NCBI GenBank assembly: GCA_905210885.1
Contig: CAJLYO010000074.1
Span: 1-7,641 of the forward strand
Length of the DNA stretch: 7,641 bases
Direction of reading: 5' to 3'
Source: an uncultured Eubacteriales bacterium
Lineage (GTDB): Bacteria > Bacillota > Clostridia > Monoglobales > Firm-18
Shown here: in pieces, positions 1 through 4,653 of the stretch
Layout of the letters: every line of letters starts with the position of its first letter
Position numbering within the stretch: the first letter of the stretch is position 1
Program-made: the position numbers and the translations under genes
The notes under the pieces: generated by a model
What the model was told of the DNA's origin: nothing
The model's input: the letters and a program-made list of their open reading frames with translations, nothing else
Database searches by the model: none

Positions 1-165
1 CGATTGGCTGATAAAATCGTGATAATAGTGCATTTGGGTGATAAAGGAATTTAACTGGTCTTCTTCGCTTGTGCTGACTCGGCAGTATGCTGCAACACGC
101 AGCGTGCTGTTTTCGTAAGATTTATCTGCTTTAATAACTCTTACGGTTCGTTCTTCTGCACTCAT
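1..165 (-). CDS. Large serine recombinase, N-terminal fragment (runs off the window)
   Basis: This is the start of a site-specific DNA recombinase of the large serine integrase/TndX type, which excises and integrates mobile elements. The 55 visible codons contain the catalytic-domain signature LRVAAYCRVSTSEEDQ at residues 22-37. By alignment with resolvases, Ser31 is the nucleophile and Arg29 the conserved active-site arginine. The segment Q36-Y48 matches the usual start of the first helix, which reads like QLNSxxxQxxYY in clostridial elements. The ATG lies 1 nt after the TAA of the upstream SHOCT-like ORF, and purine-rich AGAGAG precedes it, so the two genes are probably translationally coupled. 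The catalytic domain start is intact. The DNA-binding part lies outside the window, so integrity of the whole gene cannot be judged. The family call is strong; the exact element type is inference. Confidence 0.9.
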   Translation of the reverse strand, partial: MSAEERTVRVIKADKSYENSTLRVAAYCRVSTSEEDQLNSFITQMHYYHDFISQS

Positions 166-166
166 T

Positions 167-379
167 TTATTGCTCTCTTTCTTTGGTTTGAGAAGATTTT
201 ATCTCAAATTCCAAAAAAGAGCCATTATGCGTTCGGGCTGAAACGCATACTTGACAGTCGTTAAGCAATGAACAGAGCTTTGCGAACCTTTCTTTTGATA
301 TAACCCCTTTTTCGGTCAATCGCCTGAGCAGATCATAGGAAGCGGCAGCGGTAAGCCTTTCGGCAGTGCCGATTTCCAT
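167..379 (-). CDS. Small SHOCT-like protein upstream of the recombinase
   Basis: This 70-aa protein has a central stretch at about residues 14-40 (SYDLLRRLTEKG, then ISKERFAKLCSLLN). It has the pattern of a SHOCT domain: a leucine-rich helix, a G-[VL]-I turn and an E-rich second helix. SHOCT-like ORFs of 50-70 aa often precede serine recombinase genes in clostridial integrative elements, and this one ends 1 nt before the recombinase ATG. The start is well supported: AGGAGGA at 390-384 lies 4 nt from the ATG. The C-terminal third is polar and ends in Lys/Glu-rich residues. There is no signal peptide or membrane segment. Its role is unknown; a regulatory or accessory role in excision is only inferred from position. 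Confidence 0.75.
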   Translation of the reverse strand: MEIGTAERLTAAASYDLLRRLTEKGVISKERFAKLCSLLNDCQVCVSARTHNGSFLEFEIKSSQTKEREQ

Positions 380-420
380 AATTTCCTCCTGTTATCTGGT
401 CTGTAATTCTGCATACGACG

Positions 421-468
421 TTTTGTTTCACCGATTTTACAGGTCAATCGGTTCTCCGAGAAACAAAA
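421..468 (-). promoter_or_regulatory. Hairpin overlapping the terminator U-tract
   Basis: TTTTGTTTC at 421-429 is the exact reverse complement of GAAACAAAA at 460-468, and ACCGATT at 430-436 that of AATCGGT at 446-452. Together they form a 16-bp hairpin with a 7-nt one-sided bulge and a 9-nt loop. The outer arm includes the U-tract of the terminator above, so the two structures compete or interact. The leader peptide stop codon lies in the loop. Confidence 0.55.
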
Positions 469-505
469 AGACGCATATCCGAACGGACAGCGTCTGCAAA
501 TTCAT
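437..505 (-). CDS. Candidate 22-aa leader peptide over an attenuator
   Basis: This is an uninterrupted 22-codon ORF starting MNLQTLSVRICVF and ending EPIDL, with a TAA stop. A weak AAGG ribosome site lies 7-8 nt upstream of the ATG. Its codons run straight through the intrinsic terminator stem (469-495) and its U-tract, and the stop codon sits in the loop of the next hairpin (421-468). It lies in the 5' leader of the SHOCT-recombinase operon. That arrangement is typical of leader peptides whose translation decides between termination and read-through. There is no run of a single amino acid that would suggest a starvation signal, so the trigger could instead be ribosome stalling or general translation status. 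Translation itself is not proven. Confidence 0.5.
   Translation of the reverse strand: MNLQTLSVRICVFLFLGEPIDL
460..495 (-). terminator. Intrinsic terminator (attenuator) in the recombinase operon leader
   Basis: On the minus strand, AGACGC (495-490) pairs with GCGTCT (474-469). An inner mini-stem TCCG/CGGA forms around TT. The stem is followed immediately by TTTTTGTTTC. This is the form of a rho-independent terminator, located about 90 nt before the first gene of the operon rather than after a gene. Confidence 0.65.
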
Positions 506-520
506 ATAACGACCTTGCTC

Positions 521-579
521 GGAGTCGCGGATGAAGTTACAGCGCCCTTTCGGACCGCAGAACTTTATTTCGTTACTCC
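521..579 (-). promoter_or_regulatory. Folded 5' domain of the recombinase operon leader
   Basis: GGAGT at 521-525 pairs with ACTCC at 575-579. Inside, AAGTTACAGCG (534-544) and CGCAGAACTT (556-565) form an imperfect stem around a GC-rich CCCTTTCGG loop region. On the transcript this folded domain precedes the leader peptide. No known riboswitch class was recognised. It may help present or hide the leader ribosome site near 511-519. Confidence 0.4.
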
Positions 580-601
580 TTCATAAATAGAACGTCTAAT
601 T

Positions 602-632
602 ATAGTATTCCTCAGGTTTTGCATTTTGTCAA
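602..632 (-). promoter_or_regulatory. Promoter of the SHOCT-recombinase operon
   Basis: On the minus strand a perfect TTGACA (632-627) is followed by TACTAT (607-602) after 19 nt; an alternative TATAAT (604-599) lies 22 nt away. Transcription would start near 595, giving a leader of about 215 nt before the SHOCT ORF. The spacing is longer than the ideal 17 nt, so strength is uncertain. Confidence 0.55.
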
Positions 633-707
633 GGGGAAAACGAAAATTTATAATAAAAATTAGAAACGCGCGTTGTAAAATGAAGTTGAAATAAAATAAA
701 AAAATAG

Positions 708-776
708 GTCCATAGTGACGAACCTGTGGTAGAATTAATTTGCTACAAAAATTCCGAAAGGATCATCACTATGGAC
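708..776 (+). repeat. Inverted repeat that covers the HTH start codon
   Basis: GTCCATAGTGACG at 708-720 and CATCACTATGGAC at 764-776 are reverse complements with one mismatch (12 of 13). The right arm contains the ATG at 771-773. A transcript that enters from upstream would carry both arms and could hide the start codon. A transcript from the likely internal promoter at 728-735 would lack the left arm. Confidence 0.6.
728..735 (+). promoter_or_regulatory. Candidate extended -10 promoter of the insertion sequence
   Basis: TAGAAT at 730-735 is preceded by TG at position -2 to -3 (GTGGTAGAAT), an extended -10 box. No good -35 is seen at the right distance. Transcription would begin near 742, inside the loop of the 708-776 inverted repeat. 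Confidence 0.35.
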
Positions 777-998
777 AATCCGAATTATACCACAGAACAC
801 AGAAAAGGGCAACATCTTTTAAACGAAGAACGGTACGAAATTGAAGTGCGTTTAAAGGACGGCTGGTCGATATACAAAATAGCGAAATATCTCGGACGAG
901 CGTATAACACTATTAAAGACGAGGTCGAACGCGGAACAGTCACATTGTATAACGGTAAGGTTGAAGACCAAAAACACAAAGGAGGCATACTCTTGTGA
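771..998 (+). CDS. Small IS30-type helix-turn-helix protein
   Basis: This 75-aa protein resembles the N-terminal DNA-binding part (HTH_38-like) of IS30-family transposases. It opens with NYTTEHRKGQHL, then ERYEIEVRLKDGWSIYKIAKYL at residues 20-41 as the first part of the helix-turn-helix, and TIKDEVERGTV at 47-57 as the recognition region. IS30 transposases continue for about 250 more residues with a DDE domain; here the protein stops shortly after YNGKV. The ATG at 771 was chosen over a GTG at 726 because AAAGGA at 756-761 sits 9 nt upstream and the family homology begins at MDN. The end overlaps the transposase start by 4 nt (GTGA), and GGAGG at 981-985 lies inside it, so the next gene is probably translated by coupling. 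It could be a terminal-repeat-binding accessory protein or a relic of an IS30 element cut by the ISLre2 insertion. Confidence 0.75.
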   Translation: MDNPNYTTEHRKGQHLLNEERYEIEVRLKDGWSIYKIAKYLGRAYNTIKDEVERGTVTLYNGKVEDQKHKGGILL

Positions 999-2386
999 AA
1001 AACAGTATAACACAGATAACGGAAGATTTCATCAAAAAAATCGGAGAAATATTCAAAGAAAGCGAAAAACTTTACGAGACAGAAGAAAAAATCAAATTGC
1101 AAACGCAAAATTTAGCAACAAGCCTTGTGGAGCTCTTTATTGAGCAGATAGATAATGAAATATTACGGGATAAGAAAAAGAGAAAAGCAGAGGGCTATAG
1201 CGTTGAAAGACGCGGAGACAGAAGAAGCATATTGTTTTCTTACGGTCAGGTTGAATTTGAGAGAACCTATTACAAAAAAGCATCGGGCGGATATGAATAT
1301 CTTGCGGATACAGCCGTAGTCATTAATGAAGGGGACAGAATAAGCGAAAATATGCTATGCAGCCTTGCAGCAGGCGCAAAGGATATGTCTTATGCAAGGC
1401 ATATTACGGGCGGCAAAATAAGCCGACAGACTGTAATGAACTGTGTGAGAGAAAGTAGGGCTGAAGCTACAGAAAGCACTGAAAAGCGGGCAGTATCAGA
1501 GCTGCATATTGATGCGGATGAAGCACATATAACCCTGACCGGCGGTAAAAAGAGCATTGTTCCGCTTGTCAGCGTGTATGAGGGTATAGAAACAATCGGC
1601 AAAAGAAAATCGTGTAAAAATGTATTTCACATCAGCGAATACGGTAAAAACAATGATGATTTTTGGGAACAGGTGTCAGATGAAATCGAGAAGCGATATA
1701 TACTTGATGAAGCTAAAATATATTTGCACGCCGATGGCGGAGGTTGAATTCAAAAAGGCTTGGAATGGCTTCCAAACGCGGAATTTGTATTAGATAAGTA
1801 CCATAAAAACAAGGCTATTAAAGTTATGACAGCAGGTATACAGAATAAATACCGTAATAACTATGATAAAGAAATCAGAGAGGCATTGAATGAAGAAAAT
1901 CTTGAATTATACGAACAATTAACAAATAGTCTGATTATGCAAAATCCTGACAGAGCCGAAACAATCTCACAAAATGCTGCATACCTGAAACGGTTTGTGA
2001 AAGGTATCAGCATTTGCAAAAAAGATGAGAGAGCAAATAACGGGGGATGCACAGAGCCGCATATCAGCCATGTTTTAGCCGCAAGACTGTCTTCCCGACC
2101 TTTAGCATGGAGCGAAACAACACTAAAGCATTTGGCGCCGATACTTGCAGCCGGTAATTTGACCATAAACCGCAAATCTACCGATAACGAACAGTCTGTC
2201 TCCCCAAGAAAAGCCGCAGCGAGAGCGAGCAAGGCTTTTCTTAGGGAGACAAAAGGGCTGCCGAGTCCCAATGCTATCGGCACATTACAAACAAACGGGG
2301 GAAGTCACATCTTTACAAAAAGTTCTCAAGCTTTACCGTTAATTCACTATTGGCATTCTCAAAAAATTTTTCCTACAAAAACTTGA
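995..2386 (+). pseudogene. ISLre2-family (UPF0236) transposase, split by an in-frame TGA
   Basis: This is a DDE-type transposase of the ISLre2/UPF0236 family, 463 codons if the stop is ignored, which is normal for the family. Part one (residues 1-250) has the N-terminal helical region, then RRGDRRSILFSYGQVEFERT at about 72-91, the DADEAH motif at 173-178 and HADGGG at 245-250. Codon 251 (1745-1747) is TGA where relatives have Trp (pattern DGxxWIxxGLEWLP). The same frame then continues without a shift: IQKGLEWLPNAEFVLDKYHK and, at about 350-373, GCTEPHISHVLAARLSSRP with a likely catalytic Glu354. The simplest cause is TGG to TGA. The start is GTG at 995 with GGAGG 9 nt upstream. Trp is coded by TGG in the neighbouring genes and TGA ends at least two of them, so general TGA recoding is unlikely. 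The truncated 250-aa product lacks the last catalytic segment and should be inactive unless read-through occurs. Confidence 0.9.
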
Positions 2387-2411
2387 CACGGACTAATTAC
2401 CTCCATACTAT
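2383..2411 (+). promoter_or_regulatory. Outward hybrid promoter at the right end of the insertion sequence
   Basis: A perfect TTGACA at 2383-2388, inside the terminal sequence of the insertion sequence, is followed after exactly 17 nt by TACTAT at 2406-2411 in the flank. Transcription would start near 2418 and run into the AraC remnant at 2508. This is the known pattern by which insertion sequences switch on neighbouring genes. Activity is inferred. Confidence 0.55.
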
Positions 2412-2460
2412 TGTATTTTTGTTGCTTTTATGATAACATATATATAGCAAGGCAAATATA

Positions 2461-2496
2461 ATGATTTTGTCTTTGAATGTGATGATTTTGACTTTT
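2461..2496 (+). repeat. Two direct repeats 21 bp apart before the AraC gene
   Basis: ATGATTTTGTCTTTG at 2461-2475 and ATGATTTTGACTTTT at 2482-2496 agree at 13 of 15 positions and are offset by 21 bp, two helical turns. AraC-type regulators bind such tandem half-sites. Here they lie just upstream of an AraC-type gene, so an autoregulatory site is possible. The sequence is AT-rich, so chance similarity cannot be excluded. Confidence 0.3.
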
Positions 2497-2507
2497 TAGG
2501 TGATGTT

Positions 2508-3256
2508 ATGCTGCTTGACTGGCAAAAGGAGACAACTCCGGTGCTTTACGGCGGAAATGCGGTTAAGGTTTTAGATATGCGGATAGAAAATGCAGGGGAG
2601 ACTGCCTTTTCCATGCACTGGCATGAGCGTATGGAGCTGCTTTTGGTAACCGAGGGAGAAACTGCAGTCAGTTTCGGAGATGAGGAATTCTCCGCTTCTG
2701 CGGGCAATCTTGTGATAATTCCGCCCGGTCAGCCGCACTGTGGAGTTGCGGTGCGTGTTCCGCTTAAATATTATGCTATTATGTTCGATATATCGCCTTT
2801 CGGAGGTGATATACCGTCGGTTGCAGTGTTTATGGAACAACTGAAAAATAAAAGTATCGGTTTTGAGCGGCTTACAGACAGACCCGAAATAATTGCTTCT
2901 GCCGATGAATCTGTTTGCTTCGTTCCGTCCGTCCTACGGGCGCAGATAAGCGATTCAGAAAGATAATATCATTTGTTGATGAGAATTACCGCCGGGATAT
3001 TTCCTGTGCTTCCCTCAGCCGTAAATTCGGATATGACGAAGCATATTTCTCCAGAAAGTTTAAGGAAGTTACCGGTCTTTCTCCAACGGTTTACATACGC
3101 GTACTAAGGCTTGAATATGCTCAGAAGCTTTTAAAGAAAGGTATTTCTGTAAAATAGACAGCTCGGATTTGCGGCTTTGACGATGCGGGTTATTTTTCCC
3201 GCTGCTTCAAAAAGCAGTTTTCTGTTACGCCTACTGAATATATTTTGAACGGATAA
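2508..3256 (+). pseudogene. AraC-family transcriptional regulator, broken by deletion/frameshift and a nonsense codon
   Basis: The ancestral protein was an AraC-type activator with a cupin sensing domain and a C-terminal double helix-turn-helix. The first frame (2508-2966) gives the cupin: HWHERMELLLVTEGE at about residues 37-51 and IPPGQPH at 71-77. The HTH part lies in another frame from about 2915: DKRFRKIISFVDENYR, then SLSRKFGYDEAYFSRKFKEV as HTH 1. It is interrupted by TAG at 3155-3157 and continues in the same frame with TARICGFDDAGYFSRCFKKQ (HTH 2) and TPTEYI to TAA at 3254-3256. The whole span is 249 codons, against about 280-300 for cupin-type relatives, and the linker between the domains is short. 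A deletion in the linker with a frame change near 2900-2940 is therefore likely. TAG probably replaced GAG or CAG. AGGTGA upstream supports ATG 2508. The target was probably the neighbouring glycan genes, by inference. Confidence 0.9.
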
Positions 3257-3261
3257 AAAAC

Positions 3262-3295
3262 ACAAATCACCTCCGATATTTCAGCGGTGATTTGT
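3262..3295. terminator. Bidirectional terminator between convergent genes
   Basis: ACAAATCACC at 3262-3271 and GGTGATTTGT at 3286-3295 form a perfect 10-bp stem with a 14-nt loop. Leftward transcripts meet a run of six T (GTGTTTTTTATCC), ideal for ending the lipoprotein gene. Rightward the tail is TATACTTTATT, weaker but adequate for the AraC remnant. Confidence 0.85.
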
Positions 3296-3315
3296 TATAC
3301 TTTATTCTACGTTGT

Positions 3316-4497
3316 TTATTTACGTTCCTTGGTCATGAATTGCCAGAAAGAACCGAGGTGGTGCATGGCGCCGCCCATATTCTGATATTCGCCGTTATCT
3401 ATAATGCTGCGAAGCTTTTTGCAGTTTTCAAGCGTATGGTTGAGCGTCGAGAAATAATATGTTGTGCTTGCAGGCGTACATTTTGTTAATTCCGAAGCAA
3501 CTATCAAAGTACAGTTATTCTTTTTAGCATATTGCAGTTCAAGATCGGTGCCGCGATCATACTGTGCTTCGGCTGTATTGGTGTAAGCCATGATGCAGAG
3601 TGTTGAACACTCTCGTGTATACAGTTCAAGAATATTAACTTTTTTACCGTCACGGTCGGTGACCATATCCTTTTCGGCATCTGTCCATGCCCATATATCC
3701 CAGCCGAGCTCAACACCTATTCGTTTACACTCATCGGAAGCGGCTAATATTAAGTCGGCTGTCCACTGATTGCGAAGCTCGCGGTTTTCACCGTACTTGC
3801 TTTCGGTAAACGGTTCAACATCAAGGTGAACGCCGTAAAATTTTTCATCCTCTGCACAGTTTGCATTGTATGCTTCAACCTTGCTTATAAGATTTTTCAT
3901 ATGTACCATTTTATACTGAGGGTCAAGCCAGGTAACAACCTCGTCAAGAGAGGAACCACCGAGTGCGGCTACGCGTATACCGTATTTATTGCATTTCTTA
4001 ACAAATCCGCGTACCGCAAGCTCGCTTACGAGGTTGTTGGCATCGTCGGATTCGGCGAGCCCGCCCTGTTCTTCTTCTATTTCCCAGGGAACCATAGCGC
4101 CTATATCGAGATATATTTCATTTACATTGTTGGCAATAAGCATATCAAGTGCCATATCGACGCTTACACCGTTTTCGTCCGGAGCTACGATGCGGTGGAG
4201 AAACCACCACCAGGTTGCAAACGGTTTACTGTCGTCTTTTTTACGGAATTCAAACACAGGATATTTGCTTGTGTAGTATGTACCGGGTTTGAAATCGGGA
4301 TCGCCTACCGTCAAAGCAGGGGGGACATTTTCGTGATTGTCGGGAAGTGTGGATTGTATGGCCGAGGAATTGTTTGAATTCATTTCTGATGCTTCTCCTT
4401 TCGAGCTTACATTTTTGTCGCTGCAGGCTGAAAGGCTTAATAAAACGACAACTGTAAATAATGAGATAAAGTTTTTTGTATATTTTTTTATTTTCAT
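3316..4497 (-). CDS. Secreted lipoprotein with a probable TIM-barrel hydrolase domain
   Basis: This 393-aa protein carries a lipoprotein signal peptide: basic MKIKKYTKN, a hydrophobic stretch, and lipobox LSAC with the lipidated Cys at residue 25. A Ser/Asn-rich linker follows to about 60. It should be anchored on the outer face of the membrane. The rest looks like a TIM barrel: FATWWWFLHRI near 93-103, strand NEIYLDIGAM, GFVKKCNKYGIRVAALGGSS near 164-183, FYGVHLDVEP at 220-229, ELGWDIWAW and LCIMAYTNTAE. The Asp226/Glu228 pair and the many Trp are typical of glycoside hydrolases, and Glu228 is a candidate catalytic acid. I do not recognise a named family. ATG 4497 is preferred to GTG 4506 because GGAGGG at 4511-4506 is 8 nt from the ATG but overlaps the GTG. 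It lies downstream of the GH20 gene on the same strand with its own promoter and operator. A sugar-binding or glycan-cleaving role is inferred. Confidence 0.85.
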   Translation of the reverse strand: MKIKKYTKNFISLFTVVVLLSLSACSDKNVSSKGEASEMNSNNSSAIQSTLPDNHENVPPALTVGDPDFKPGTYYTSKYPVFEFRKKDDSKPFATWWWFLHRIVAPDENGVSVDMALDMLIANNVNEIYLDIGAMVPWEIEEEQGGLAESDDANNLVSELAVRGFVKKCNKYGIRVAALGGSSLDEVVTWLDPQYKMVHMKNLISKVEAYNANCAEDEKFYGVHLDVEPFTESKYGENRELRNQWTADLILAASDECKRIGVELGWDIWAWTDAEKDMVTDRDGKKVNILELYTRECSTLCIMAYTNTAEAQYDRGTDLELQYAKKNNCTLIVASELTKCTPASTTYYFSTLNHTLENCKKLRSIIDNGEYQNMGGAMHHLGSFWQFMTKERK

Positions 4498-4521
4498 ATG
4501 TTTCACCCTCCAGGTTATAAT

Positions 4522-4535
4522 AGTAAACGTTTACT
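4522..4535. promoter_or_regulatory. LacI-type operator palindrome (AGTAAACGTTTACT)
   Basis: This is a perfect 14-bp palindrome with a central CG, the shape of LacI/GalR-family operators and similar to the CcpA cre core. It sits 25-38 bp upstream of the lipoprotein ATG and about 24-37 bp downstream of the predicted transcription start. A bound repressor would block elongation or initiation. The LacI-family gene at 6719 is the obvious candidate binder. Confidence 0.75.
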
Positions 4536-4565
4536 GTGCTGGGTATACGCATACTTACTATGTTA

Positions 4566-4594
4566 ACTATAACACAGCGTTTTCACTGTGTCTT
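4566..4594 (-). promoter_or_regulatory. Candidate lipoprotein promoter with an inverted repeat in the spacer
   Basis: On the minus strand AAGACA (4594-4589) and TATAGT (4571-4566) are separated by 17 nt, with TG before the -10 box (TGTTATAGT). The spacer contains ACACAG/CTGTGT (4572-4577 and 4586-4591), an inverted repeat with AAAACG in its middle, which may be a second operator or a catabolite-repression half-site. The start would be near 4559. Confidence 0.45.
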
Positions 4595-4653
4595 GTATGA
4601 TTTTATTGTTTTCTTTCACAATTTGTTGTTTTTAACAAAAGTTTCACTAAATA

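Larger units (their letters stand above)
708..2393 (+). mobile_element. ISLre2-family insertion sequence with an IS30-type HTH gene, disabled
   Basis: The element contains an HTH gene (771-998) and a UPF0236/ISLre2 transposase (995-2386, interrupted). The right terminus is probably GTCCGTGTCAAG as read inward from 2393. The left end is uncertain. GTCCATAGTGACG starting at 708 resembles the right end if a 3-nt gap is allowed, and another copy of TGTCAAG lies at 627-633. No convincing target duplication was found next to either left candidate. The boundaries given are the best guess, not a proven pair of inverted repeats. Confidence 0.6.

Noticed and set aside
1861..2283. 140-aa open frame on the minus strand inside the transposase.
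   Set aside because: It is antisense to the conserved ISLre2 transposase and has no independent support.
743..2381. CTACAAAAA at 743-751 and 2373-2381 as paired ends of the element.
   Set aside because: The copies are in the same orientation, not inverted, and similarity fades after nine bases.
627..2388. TGTCAAG at 627-633 as the left inverted repeat matching the right end (CTTGACA at 2382-2388).
   Set aside because: The match is only 7 bp, it does not extend, and it is explained by the TTGACA promoter box of the recombinase operon. It is kept only as an alternative boundary.
596..2399. CTAATTA at 596-602 and 2393-2399 as a target-site duplication of the insertion sequence.
   Set aside because: It is only 7 AT-rich bases. 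The left copy overlaps the -10 region of the recombinase operon, and no terminal repeat like the right end follows it.
995..3256. Alternative genetic code, because two neighbouring genes contain in-frame stops (TGA and TAG).
   Set aside because: The stops are different codons, TGG encodes Trp in intact genes, and TGA and TAA end other genes here. The AraC gene also has a frame change, so ordinary decay is simpler.
3826..4377. 183-aa open frame on the plus strand opposite the lipoprotein gene.
   Set aside because: It is antisense to a clear lipoprotein gene, has no domain pattern or ribosome site, and mirrors the coding frame.
4617..4650. TTTGTT/AACAAA inverted repeat downstream of the GH20 gene as a terminator.
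   Set aside because: The stem is short and AT-only apart from one G-C pair, and no T-run follows on the relevant strand. Read-through into the lipoprotein gene is possible.
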